DNA from: Prevotella sp.
Lineage (GTDB): Bacteria > Bacteroidota > Bacteroidia > Bacteroidales > Dysgonomonadaceae
NCBI GenBank assembly: GCA_031285625.1
Contig: JAITVV010000093.1
Location: 62,001 to 126,000 of the forward strand
Direction of reading: 5' to 3'
DNA: 64,000 nucleotides
Shown here: positions 36,990-45,596 of the stretch, piece after piece
Numbering within the stretch: position 1 is the first letter of the stretch
Layout of the letters: the number at the start of each line of letters is the position of its first letter
Translations under genes and position numbers: made by a program
The notes under the pieces: model-generated
Databases searched by the model: none
Seen by the model: the letters and a program-made list of their open reading frames with translations, nothing else
Told to the model about the DNA's origin: nothing

Positions 36990-39560
36990 ATGAATATTAG
37001 AAAAATACTTTTAACACTTTCTTTTAGCTTATTTGTTTGTTTTCTCAGTGCTCAGACTAAGAAGATAACAATAGATACGAGTACAACTTTACGTGAAATA
37101 GCAAAAAATATTGAAAGTCAATGTGATTACTCATTTGTGTATACAGAGAATATCGATATGGATCAATCAAAAAAAGTATTGTTAAAAAATATGGCTTTAG
37201 AAGAAAGCTTAAATAATATCTTTGATAAAACAGGTATTCTTTGGCGTATTTCAGATAAGTATATTATCTTATATAATTCCAAATATATAACAATATCTGG
37301 CTATGTGACTGATGGAAAATCTCAGGAAACACTTATCGATGCCCCTATACAGGACAAAAATTCGCGTAATGGTAGTTTCTCAAATTCATATGGCTTTTAT
37401 ACAATACAGGTTGCTCCAGGGACAATAGAAATGCAAGCATCTTATATTGGTTATGCTCCTTCAATCAAAAAATTTGAAGCTAAAAAAGATACTGTAGTCA
37501 ATTTCCCTTTGGCCATTTCTGAAATATATCTGAAAGACATCGTAATACAAAATACAAAGTCATTTTCGCCATCCAGTGGTTCGGTGGAGTTTACAGGAAG
37601 TACTATAAAGTCTATGCCTGCTTCTTTTGCGGAGAGCGATGTATTAAAATCTTTACAATTTATACCAGGTATTCAATCTGGAGTAGAAGGTTCTGCAGGT
37701 ATATACGTTCGCGGAGGCGGGCCCGATCAGAATTTGATACTCATCGATGACGTTCCTGTTTATAATACAGGTCATGCATTTGGTTTATTCTCAGTTTTTA
37801 ATGGTGATGCAATCAAAAAGGTTTCTGTTCATAAAGGAAGCTTTCCGGCACGCTATGGGGGTAGATTATCGTCAGTAATTGATATACGATTCAGAGATGG
37901 CGACATGCAAAATTATCATGCCAGTGCCAGTATAGGATTATTGGCTGCCCGTGTAAATATTGAAGGTCCTATAATAAAAGGTAAAACATCATTTAATTTT
38001 TCGGCCAGGCGCTCTTATATTGATGGTTTTTTACGGATAGCACGAAGTTTTACTGATGAGAATGTACCTGTATTTTACATTTATGATGTGAATGCTAAGA
38101 TCAATCATAAATTTTCGGATAGGAGCCGTCTTTATTTGAGTTTTTATGAGGGTAGAGATGCACTGAATACAGGTCTTAAAGGACGAGATTATAATAATAA
38201 GAGATATGACCTTACAAAGCTAGAATATAAATGGGGTAATACGATAGCCTCTCTTCGTTGGAATTATATTTTTAATAGTAACTTATTTATGAATGCAACT
38301 GTTGCATATAATAGATATAAGTTCAATTTTGAATCACGCTCCGAAAACCGGAGTGAATATATAAACAGTATTTATTCAAATTTTCAATATTCAGGTATTA
38401 ATGACTGGCAGTTTAGTGCTGATTGGCAATATAGTCCTAATAACAAGCATCATATACGTTTCGGTAGTAGTTTTATTATGCATAAGTTTAGCCCGGAAGT
38501 AAACGGAAGCCATTCAAAAGAAACCGATAAGGAAGAGCATAAAAACAAAACGAACTATTATCTCTTTAATATAAATAGAGGTAAGGAAATGTCTCTGTAT
38601 GCTGAAGATGAGTTTCCTATCACAGAAAAATTTAAAACAAATCTAGGTGTACATTTCTCTCTAATCAATACAGAAGGAAAAACATATAAATCCTTGCAAC
38701 CACGCGCATCTTTTGGATACGAATTGAGCTCCAAATTAGCAGTGAAAACATCGTATACAAAGATGAATCAATATGTAAATCTTTTAACGTCGAATGCTAC
38801 GAGCCAGCCTACAGACCTTTGGGTGCCAATAACACGCAATCTCGAACCAATGTCTTCTCATCAGTTTACATTAGGGGCATTCTGGGATTCTCAATCCGGC
38901 TATAGCTTTTCTGTGGAAGGTTTTTACAAGAAAATGAACAATGTATTGGAATATAAAGACGGCTCATCGTGGAAAGATGCTTACATATCATGGGAAAGCC
39001 AAGTGGAAGCAGGCAAAGGATGGGGATATGGAGTTGAACTGTTTGCTCAAAAGAAAACAGGACGATTTGTTGGTTGGATAGGCTATACATTGGCTTGGAA
39101 TGACAGACAGTTTAAAACAATAAATTACGGAAAACGTTTCCCTGCAAAATATGATCGCAGGCACGATTTCAACATTACCGGAACATACAAGCTCAATTCG
39201 AAAGTTGATTTTTCAGCATCATGGATGTATGCCACAGGCAATAATACAACACTGGCTTTGGAAGAGTACCAGGTACTACCACATCCCGATTTAGGCTCAT
39301 ACTGGTATGAAACAGTACCATATGTTAAACAAAGAAATAATTATAGGTTGTCTCCTACTCATCATTTAGATGTTGATATGAAATACTATTATTCACCTAA
39401 AAAAATGTGGACATTCAGTATTTATAATATATATAATCGGCAAAATACTTATTTGGCCGAACCTGGCTATAGTAAAAAAGATAAAGGAAAACAAGTAGTA
39501 TATGAATATAACTTTTTGGGAATAGTGCCATCTATCTCATTTACTTATAAGTTTAGATAA
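36990..39560 (+). CDS. TonB-dependent outer-membrane receptor with an STN signalling domain
   Basis: The 856-residue protein has, in order: a signal peptide (ending FLSAQ), an STN secretin/TonB-type domain (about 25-95), a carboxypeptidase-regulatory-like domain (about 103-180, YVTDGKSQETLIDAPI), a plug with PGIQSGVEGSAGIYVRGG (about 226-243), and a long beta barrel ending in FSFTYKFR-like YKFR. The STN domain shows that binding of ligand is signalled to FecR. The following gene encodes DUF4249 and not SusD, so a peptide, metal chelate or another small ligand is more likely than a glycan. It shares a 1-nt gap with the next gene. Confidence 0.93.
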   Translation: MNIRKILLTLSFSLFVCFLSAQTKKITIDTSTTLREIAKNIESQCDYSFVYTENIDMDQSKKVLLKNMALEESLNNIFDKTGILWRISDKYIILYNSKYITISGYVTDGKSQETLIDAPIQDKNSRNGSFSNSYGFYTIQVAPGTIEMQASYIGYAPSIKKFEAKKDTVVNFPLAISEIYLKDIVIQNTKSFSPSSGSVEFTGSTIKSMPASFAESDVLKSLQFIPGIQSGVEGSAGIYVRGGGPDQNLILIDDVPVYNTGHAFGLFSVFNGDAIKKVSVHKGSFPARYGGRLSSVIDIRFRDGDMQNYHASASIGLLAARVNIEGPIIKGKTSFNFSARRSYIDGFLRIARSFTDENVPVFYIYDVNAKINHKFSDRSRLYLSFYEGRDALNTGLKGRDYNNKRYDLTKLEYKWGNTIASLRWNYIFNSNLFMNATVAYNRYKFNFESRSENRSEYINSIYSNFQYSGINDWQFSADWQYSPNNKHHIRFGSSFIMHKFSPEVNGSHSKETDKEEHKNKTNYYLFNINRGKEMSLYAEDEFPITEKFKTNLGVHFSLINTEGKTYKSLQPRASFGYELSSKLAVKTSYTKMNQYVNLLTSNATSQPTDLWVPITRNLEPMSSHQFTLGAFWDSQSGYSFSVEGFYKKMNNVLEYKDGSSWKDAYISWESQVEAGKGWGYGVELFAQKKTGRFVGWIGYTLAWNDRQFKTINYGKRFPAKYDRRHDFNITGTYKLNSKVDFSASWMYATGNNTTLALEEYQVLPHPDLGSYWYETVPYVKQRNNYRLSPTHHLDVDMKYYYSPKKMWTFSIYNIYNRQNTYLAEPGYSKKDKGKQVVYEYNFLGIVPSISFTYKFR

Positions 39561-39561
39561 A

Positions 39562-40521
39562 ATGAAAAGACTTTTTTATATAATATTAATTATCTCAATT
39601 TCAGTACCTTCCTGTCAGTTTGAAAGGGAAGTTGAGACTAATATAAAACCTATAGAGCCTCATTTAGTTTTAAATAGTCTTCTATTTACAGAAAGAGACT
39701 CCAGCTATTTTTACTTAACCAAGAGCCGCAGTGCGTTCTATGAAACTGATACTACATGGTGGGGCATGCAGAAGAAAGATTTTGAATATATAGGAGATGC
39801 CAAGTTTCAGCTACAGGTTAACGGAACTACTTTTAATTTAGAATATAGTTTGAAAGATAGTGCATACATTTATCCTGCTAAATTGAGTTCTGATGATAAT
39901 ATTGAAGTAATGGTGAACCAGAAGGATGGGGAGCTAAAATCTAAAGCTATTTTACCATTCCCTCCTTCTGTTTTATCTGTGGATACCTCCAAGATTCATA
40001 AATTAGTCAACAACGTTGAAAATGATTATCTTCAGTTTGAAGTAAAAATTAAAGATTATCCGGGTCAGAGTAATTACTACCGATTACTTGTAAACATGAA
40101 AATACCTTATTATGGTTGGGTTGGCTGGTGGAATAGCCAACAGTATTATACAGATGATCCGGTTCTTAAAAATGGGATGCCTAGCAATGTTGATGATCCC
40201 GATTTTAACTTAATACGATTCCCTGAAAATTATTTATCAATTTTTAGAGATATGCTGTTCGAAGGAGATGAATATACCTTAACATTTTATATAGATTATC
40301 CTTATGAATTATTTAGTAATAATGAGAGTGGAGGCTTTATATTGATCAAACTGCAGTCAATATCAGAAGATCTGTATAATTATTATTTTTCATTGCAGCG
40401 TAACCAGTATCTTGGAAATGAATTTAATGAACCGATTGTCGTTTTCAATAATATTGAAGGTGGCCTAGGTATCCTAGGGACCTGCAGTGAAACGACCGTT
40501 TTCAATTTTGATAAGAAATGA
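39562..40521 (+). CDS. DUF4249 lipoprotein
   Basis: The 319-residue protein has a lipobox (ISVPSC, Cys about 18). It belongs to the DUF4249 family by its typical N-terminal theme (IKPIEPHLVLNSLLFTERDSSYFYLTKSRS) and aromatic beta-rich remainder. DUF4249 proteins usually follow an STN-containing TonB receptor and are believed to be its surface partner, by analogy to SusD. It begins 1 nt after the receptor stop, so the two are translationally coupled. Confidence 0.87.
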   Translation: MKRLFYIILIISISVPSCQFEREVETNIKPIEPHLVLNSLLFTERDSSYFYLTKSRSAFYETDTTWWGMQKKDFEYIGDAKFQLQVNGTTFNLEYSLKDSAYIYPAKLSSDDNIEVMVNQKDGELKSKAILPFPPSVLSVDTSKIHKLVNNVENDYLQFEVKIKDYPGQSNYYRLLVNMKIPYYGWVGWWNSQQYYTDDPVLKNGMPSNVDDPDFNLIRFPENYLSIFRDMLFEGDEYTLTFYIDYPYELFSNNESGGFILIKLQSISEDLYNYYFSLQRNQYLGNEFNEPIVVFNNIEGGLGILGTCSETTVFNFDKK

Positions 40522-40572
40522 AATAAGCGCGCCAAATATATAATTACTAATTTTTTAACAAACAATTTTAGC

Positions 40573-41244
40573 ATGAAGAAATTATGTCTATTAACGGCAT
40601 TGTTATGCACTTTTTGTGTCTCAATAACAGCTCAGCGAAAAGATTTTTTCAAAGATAAAAAACATGAATTGCGTTTATCATTAGGCTCAGTCAATGATGA
40701 TGGATATCATAGCAGCAGATATTATGTTCCATATGGGTATGGGTACATGTATCAAGGAGGCTATGGTTGGTATGGTGGAGATTATTACGAAGCAGCAAAC
40801 TATATGGGAGCTACAAAAACCTTAGGAGTAATTGGTTTGAGTTATTTTTATCATTTGCCTGATACCAGATTCTCATTTGGTAGTACTTTATCTTATAATG
40901 GGTATAATACCAACTTTTATCAACGTACAGATAATGCAAAAGTAGGCCATTTTAAAGAATATAATCTCGGATTTACTCCTTCTGTTCGATATGCGTGGAT
41001 TGTCAAAGATTGGTTTCAACTTTATTCCGGTGTAGGGGTTAGTTTATACTTTAATAGCACCCGATATAAATTGGAAATGAATGAGGGGAAAAAATCTTAT
41101 GAATCAAACAACACTTCTTTTGAGCAAAATGTTCAGATTACTCCTATCGGATTTTCAGTAGGAAGAACAATTTTTGCATTCGGAGAAGCCAATATTGGTG
41201 GGCGAACCGGAACATTTGTAGGTGGTATAGGATATCGTTTTTAA
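40573..41244 (+). CDS. Outer-membrane beta-barrel protein
   Basis: The 223-residue protein has a signal peptide (ending SITAQ), alternating hydrophobic strands and a C-terminal Phe (GGIGYRF), the mark of a barrel recognised by the BAM complex. Residues about 50-75 are Tyr/Gly rich (YVPYGYGYMYQGGYGWYGG). No specific function can be assigned. It lies in line with the receptor and DUF4249 genes and is probably part of the same sigma-controlled unit. Confidence 0.8.
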   Translation: MKKLCLLTALLCTFCVSITAQRKDFFKDKKHELRLSLGSVNDDGYHSSRYYVPYGYGYMYQGGYGWYGGDYYEAANYMGATKTLGVIGLSYFYHLPDTRFSFGSTLSYNGYNTNFYQRTDNAKVGHFKEYNLGFTPSVRYAWIVKDWFQLYSGVGVSLYFNSTRYKLEMNEGKKSYESNNTSFEQNVQITPIGFSVGRTIFAFGEANIGGRTGTFVGGIGYRF

Positions 41245-41269
41245 TAAATAATAGAAATAAACAAAGATT

Positions 41270-42079
41270 ATGAACAAACTTATATATGTAATATCAGTAT
41301 TTATTCTGCTTATAACGGGATTTACAGCATGTGAGGTAGAAGATGGTGGATATGAAACCAGACCAACATTGCAAGGGCTAATTGCTTTTCAAACAACACA
41401 AACATGTATTTATGATGGAGTTGCAATTCTCGATTTAATGTCCAGAATAGATTATTATGCCCAGGCTTCTAATGACGAAAAAGAAGGCATAAAAAATTAT
41501 TATCTGAAAGAATATGAAATAAGCAAAACTGATCAAACATGGAAATTAAAATCCATAGGGTCTGAAGTAATATTTACCCATAATAGTAAATCGATAAATG
41601 AGATAGGTGCTGTTTGGACTGTACATATTACTTACAATGAAGGTCAATATAAGCAAACCGTTATAGATAATAATAATTTTCGTCTGGAAAGTAGTGGTGA
41701 TAAAAAATGGAGTATTAAGATAACGGATATGCTGTGTAATTATATGTATAATCCAAATAAAGATGAGACGCATTCAGGAGAATTTATTTTTACTGGAAGT
41801 ATTGCTAGTAATAAATCTCCTTTCTTATATGATTTTAAAATAGAATCCGGTACAGGAAAAATAAAATCATCTCCGATTTTAGACTATGAAGTAAAAGAAG
41901 CATTATCATACTTTTATATCTCAGACTATTATGCTGCTCCAACACTAACAAAAGGAGTATTAGTAATAAAAGCAGATAACAAAGATGATATTATAGCTAA
42001 TATCTCAATACCAGGTTCATTTCCTTCATATCAAATCACTTTTAACGGTATTACAGAAGATTGGGGATATTACCATTAA
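41270..42079 (+). CDS. Hypothetical lipoprotein, calycin-like
   Basis: The 269-residue protein has a lipobox (ITGFTAC, Cys about 21), acidic residues after the Cys and a strand-rich body (for example WTVHITYNEGQYKQTVIDNNNFRLESSGDKKWSIKI). This suggests a beta-barrel lipoprotein fold, but no family is recognised with certainty. It is the last gene of the receptor operon, 25 nt after the OMP gene, and is followed by a terminator. Confidence 0.75.
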   Translation: MNKLIYVISVFILLITGFTACEVEDGGYETRPTLQGLIAFQTTQTCIYDGVAILDLMSRIDYYAQASNDEKEGIKNYYLKEYEISKTDQTWKLKSIGSEVIFTHNSKSINEIGAVWTVHITYNEGQYKQTVIDNNNFRLESSGDKKWSIKITDMLCNYMYNPNKDETHSGEFIFTGSIASNKSPFLYDFKIESGTGKIKSSPILDYEVKEALSYFYISDYYAAPTLTKGVLVIKADNKDDIIANISIPGSFPSYQITFNGITEDWGYYH

Positions 42080-42113
42080 CCCTAACAGAGATTTATAAAA
42101 CTACAATTAGAAA

Positions 42114-42151
42114 ATAATCAGAGGACTTGAGTGATCTCTGATTATTTTTTC
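42114..42151 (+). terminator. Terminator of the receptor operon
   Basis: ATAATCAGAG (42114-42123) pairs with CTCTGATTAT (42136-42145), followed by six T. Confidence 0.88.
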
Positions 42152-42181
42152 TATTTTATTTTTTATTATCCAATAAATAAT

Positions 42182-42205
42182 TATCTTTGTTGAATAATCG
42201 TTCAA
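42182..42205 (+). promoter_or_regulatory. Promoter and operator of the TetR-family gene
   Basis: The -7 box TATCTTTG (42182-42189) is followed at once by TTGAATAATCGTTCAA (42190-42205), an inverted repeat of TTGAA/TTCAA with a 6-bp centre. The same element occurs before the SMR gene at 42838. Bound repressor would cover the transcription start, so autoregulation is likely. Confidence 0.75.
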
Positions 42206-42215
42206 TGAATAAATT

Positions 42216-42821
42216 ATGGTCTCAGAAGATTTGATATTGAAAAAAACTTTTAAGTTATTATTGCTCAAAGGTTTTGATAGAGTATCCATAACGGATATAC
42301 AGAATGCAACGGGACTTTCCAGAGGGCTTTTATACCATTATTATAAAAATAAAGAAGATTTGTTTATACAAGTAACAGAAAAATATTTTATAGAAATATT
42401 TGATTTCGATATACGCAAAGTTACAGATCTGACTATATTTGAATTTATTGATTTTATGTTTAAGCGCTTCGATAGAATCGAACATGCAATATTGGATATT
42501 GTTAAGAATACTAATGATATACAAGGTGTTTCAATGCTCAATTATCATTTTTTATTCTATCAGGTAATGCAACGCGATGCTATATTCAGAAACAGATATC
42601 AGGCTACGATAGAAAAGGAGAAAATCGGCTGGGAAAACGCTTTAAAGAATAGTATAACTAAAAAGGAAATTAAGAGTGATACTAATATTGTTATATCTGC
42701 CAAAGAGTTAGTAACGTTGACAGATGGTGTTTGGTTTCAAAGTATTTATAGTGTGGATGGTAAGTTTATGATTCAAAAATTGGAGACTACTCTATTTCAT
42801 TATATTGATCTATTAAAATAA
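42216..42821 (+). CDS. TetR-family transcription repressor
   Basis: The 201-residue protein has an N-terminal helix-turn-helix typical of TetR regulators: KLLLLKGFDRVSITDIQNATGLSRGLLYHYYKNKEDLFIQV (about 10-50). The C-terminal helical domain would bind an inducer. It probably represses itself and the SMR exporter, because both genes are preceded by the palindrome TTGAAnAATCrTTCAA. The SMR gene starts 47 nt downstream in the same direction. Confidence 0.92.
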   Translation: MVSEDLILKKTFKLLLLKGFDRVSITDIQNATGLSRGLLYHYYKNKEDLFIQVTEKYFIEIFDFDIRKVTDLTIFEFIDFMFKRFDRIEHAILDIVKNTNDIQGVSMLNYHFLFYQVMQRDAIFRNRYQATIEKEKIGWENALKNSITKKEIKSDTNIVISAKELVTLTDGVWFQSIYSVDGKFMIQKLETTLFHYIDLLK

Positions 42822-42837
42822 TTTTTTTGTATTATAA

Positions 42838-42853
42838 TTGAACAATCATTCAA
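42838..42853 (+). promoter_or_regulatory. Operator upstream of the SMR gene
   Basis: TTGAACAATCATTCAA (42838-42853) matches the operator before the TetR gene in 14 of 16 positions. TATAATTG (42833-42840), one base from TAnnTTTG, overlaps its left end. Confidence 0.72.
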
Positions 42854-42868
42854 TAAAATATAGCTATT

Positions 42869-43195
42869 ATGGGATGGATTTATTTATTATTCGCAAGTTT
42901 GTTTGAAGTGGGATTTACATTTTGTCTATCAAAAGCAAAGGAAGCTGTTGCGCCTCATTCTCATTATTGGTATATAGGATTTGGTATCTGTTTGGTTGTA
43001 GGTATGTCATTACTTGTAAAAGCTACACAAACAATATCGATGGGAACCGCTTATGCAATATTTACAGGAATAGGAGCTGCAGGTACTGTGTTACTAGGCA
43101 TAGTTGTTTTTAAAGAACCAGCCAATCTTTTACGTGTATTTTTTATATTTACACTTATAGCTTCTGTGGTAGGGTTAAAAGCTGTATCTCACTAG
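42869..43195 (+). CDS. Small multidrug resistance family exporter (Gdx/SugE-like)
   Basis: A 108-residue protein with four transmembrane helices. The essential membrane-embedded glutamate is Glu13 (LFASLFEVGF). The segment GTAYAIFTGIGAAGTVLLGIVVFKEP is closer to SugE/Gdx guanidinium exporters than to EmrE-type drug pumps, and the Lys near the C-terminus (VVGLKAVSH) also fits. Its expression is probably controlled by the TetR repressor encoded immediately upstream. Confidence 0.9.
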   Translation: MGWIYLLFASLFEVGFTFCLSKAKEAVAPHSHYWYIGFGICLVVGMSLLVKATQTISMGTAYAIFTGIGAAGTVLLGIVVFKEPANLLRVFFIFTLIASVVGLKAVSH

Positions 43196-43232
43196 TATGG
43201 AAGTATTTTATGAATGGCACAGTATCTTTATG

Positions 43233-43268
43233 GTGATGGCCCTGCCCGCCAATCCATCACCTTTGTTC
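43233..43268 (+). terminator. Possible terminator after the SMR gene
   Basis: GGTGATGG (43233-43240) pairs with CCATCACC (43255-43262) over a GC-rich 14-nt loop, followed by TTTGTT. The rest of the 430-bp gap (43196-43625) has no ORF of note; TTTGTGATTT (43362-43371) and AAATCACAAA (43457-43466) are inverted copies of unknown meaning. Confidence 0.5.
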
Positions 43269-43577
43269 TAAAAGAAACAATATTGTATTCCGATCTTGGA
43301 GTCAATAGCTATTACTACGTTTATATCCAACATAATTTATAAGCTGGTAGTTTTTCATAGTTTGTGATTTTTTGTCTGTTTCCTAATATACAAAATGTAT
43401 AAATAATATGTAGAGTTGGGGATGGGATGGCTTATAATTCCACAATATTTTTGAGCAAATCACAAAAAATGAAGAATAAAATGTTAAAATTAAAAAAACA
43501 TGTAACCTTTTACCTTAATTTGCGACATATATAGAAAAAAGTTTGATACAAATATTTTCGGGTAAAATATATAACGT

Positions 43578-43585
43578 TAATTTTG
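43578..43585 (+). promoter_or_regulatory. -7 box of the efflux operon
   Basis: TAATTTTG matches TAnnTTTG, 40 bp before the GTG start of the ATPase gene. Confidence 0.5.
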
Positions 43586-43625
43586 TGCTGCAAACAATAC
43601 TATAAACTATCTAACTGCAACAAGC

Positions 43626-44321
43626 GTGATAAGGATAAAAGATTTAAACAAAACTTATTGGGGAATATCACCACTACATGTCTTGAAAGGAATCAATATG
43701 GAAGTAGAAAGAGGAGAGTTGGTGTCTATCATGGGGGCCTCGGGTTCTGGAAAATCGACTCTTCTTAATATCTTAGGTATTTTGGATACATATGATACCG
43801 GAGAATACTATTTGGATGATGTTCTTATTAAGAACTTAAGTGAAACAAAAGCAGCCGAATTAAGAAATAAAAAAATAGGATTTATATTTCAGTCATTCAA
43901 TCTGATAAGCTTCAAAAATGCTTTGGAGAATGTAGCGCTTCCTTTATACTATCAGGGCGTTTCCCGCAAAAAGCGAAATGTGATCGCCATGGAGTATCTT
44001 GAAAAAATGGGATTAGCAAGTCATGCAAACCATATGCCGAATGAATTATCGGGAGGACAAAAACAACGTGTTGCTATTGCGAGAGCATTGATCGCACAAC
44101 CTCAGATAATACTCGCCGACGAACCTACTGGAGCATTAGATAGTAAAACATCCAGAGATGTTATGGAATTACTTCGCCAGATTAACACAGATGATGGTAT
44201 AACGATGTTGGTTGTTACACATGAGCAAGCTGTTGCAGACGCTACAGATCGTGTGATTCATATTAAAGATGGTGTTATTGGTTCTATAGAAGTAAATGAA
44301 AACCCTGTAATAGCAATGTAA
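43626..44321 (+). CDS. ABC transporter ATP-binding protein (MacB/LolD type)
   Basis: A 231-residue ATPase with Walker A GASGSGKSTLLNIL (about 37-50), signature LSGGQKQRVAIARAL (about 140-154), Walker B PQIILADEPTGALDSKT and the switch His (VVTHEQ). It starts with GTG at 43626 (IRIKDLNKTYWG). Sequence type is that of the exporter ATPases that work with FtsX-fold permeases. The permease gene begins 1 nt after its stop. Together with the four genes downstream it forms a MacAB-TolC-like efflux system. Confidence 0.94.
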   Translation: MIRIKDLNKTYWGISPLHVLKGINMEVERGELVSIMGASGSGKSTLLNILGILDTYDTGEYYLDDVLIKNLSETKAAELRNKKIGFIFQSFNLISFKNALENVALPLYYQGVSRKKRNVIAMEYLEKMGLASHANHMPNELSGGQKQRVAIARALIAQPQIILADEPTGALDSKTSRDVMELLRQINTDDGITMLVVTHEQAVADATDRVIHIKDGVIGSIEVNENPVIAM

Positions 44322-44322
44322 T

Positions 44323-45576
44323 ATGTTTGATTTCGATTCATTACGCGAAATATTCTCTACTATCAGTAAAAACAAGTTACGAACTTTTCTTACCAGTTTT
44401 GCGGTTGCCTGGGGTATATTTATGCTTATTATTTTACTTGCGGCAGGTAATGGACTTAGAAATGGGGTTACATCAAACTTTGCACGAAGAGCTCAAAATT
44501 CGGTTACCTTATGGCCAGGATGGACTTCTATGCCATACAATGGGCTTCCTTCCGACCGGCAGATTAAATTTGACCACAAAGACTATGATCTCATAAGAAA
44601 TAAAATACCTGAAGTAGAATATGTTTCTGTAAGACTAAGTCAAAGAGCTACCCTCTCATATGAAAAAGAATATGGATCGTGGAATCTTGAAGGAGTTTCT
44701 CAGGATGCAACCTATATCAATAACCTGAAGGTCGCTAATGGGAATGGGCGCTTTCTGAATAAAATGGATATTGACAACAGGCGTAAAGTAATTGTGATAA
44801 GCCCTGACATGAAAAAAGTATTATTTAAAGATCAGGATCCAATTGATAAATATGTTGTAGCTGATAATAATATAGCTTACCAGATTATTGGTGTATATGA
44901 TAATGAAGATATATATGACAACAATCCCCCTGCATATATTCCGTTCACTACAGCACAAATGCTATATAATAAGGGATACGGATTCAGACGGATAGACTTT
45001 ACAGTCGTTGGATTAAAGACAAAGGAAGCTAACGAGAAATTTGTAGAGAGTATAAGACAGAGAATGGGCAAATTGCATAGTTTCGATCCAAGTGACAGGT
45101 CTGCTTTATATGTACGAAATACCGCAGAAGACATGCTTGAATCAGAAAATATATTCTCTACTATAACTTTTTTCATAATTATAGTTGGTGCAGCATCACT
45201 GATGGCTGGTATTGTCGGGGTAGGTAATATAATGCTTATTACAGTAAAAGAACGCACACGGGAAATAGGTATAAGGAAAGCAATTGGAGCCACACCCTTT
45301 TCGGTATTGAAACTTATCATATTTGAAGCTATTATGATTACAACTGCTGCCGGCTATATAGGTATGGTTTTGGGTATAGGTCTAACTGAATTAATCAGTA
45401 CTGCCATGGAAAATTCGCCATCAGACGGGCCTTCCGTATTTCAAAATCCGACAGTTGATTTAGCAACAGTAATATGGTCAACCTTAGCATTGATAATTGC
45501 CGGAACTGTAGCGGGTCTTATACCAGCTCTTAAAGCTACCAGAGTTAGTCCTATTGAGGCCATGAGAGCCGAATAA
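44323..45576 (+). CDS. ABC transporter permease, FtsX/MacB type (first)
   Basis: The 417-residue protein has an N-terminal membrane segment (LRTFLTSFAVAWGIFMLIILLAAGNGL), a periplasmic MacB-like domain (about 50-270), and three C-terminal membrane helices with the conserved VKERTREIGIRKAIGAT motif (about 305-321). It should couple ATP hydrolysis to mechanotransmission across the periplasm. The next permease gene begins 20 nt later and is a homologue; they likely form a heterodimer. Confidence 0.93.
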   Translation: MFDFDSLREIFSTISKNKLRTFLTSFAVAWGIFMLIILLAAGNGLRNGVTSNFARRAQNSVTLWPGWTSMPYNGLPSDRQIKFDHKDYDLIRNKIPEVEYVSVRLSQRATLSYEKEYGSWNLEGVSQDATYINNLKVANGNGRFLNKMDIDNRRKVIVISPDMKKVLFKDQDPIDKYVVADNNIAYQIIGVYDNEDIYDNNPPAYIPFTTAQMLYNKGYGFRRIDFTVVGLKTKEANEKFVESIRQRMGKLHSFDPSDRSALYVRNTAEDMLESENIFSTITFFIIIVGAASLMAGIVGVGNIMLITVKERTREIGIRKAIGATPFSVLKLIIFEAIMITTAAGYIGMVLGIGLTELISTAMENSPSDGPSVFQNPTVDLATVIWSTLALIIAGTVAGLIPALKATRVSPIEAMRAE

Positions 45577-45596
45577 TATAAAAGAAACAGAAAAAT

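Noticed and set aside
43236-43262. GC-rich patch in an AT-rich gap, thought to be an insertion-sequence remnant
   Set aside because: It is explained by a hairpin (GGTGATGG/CCATCACC) suited to terminate the SMR transcript; no transposase similarity or terminal repeats.
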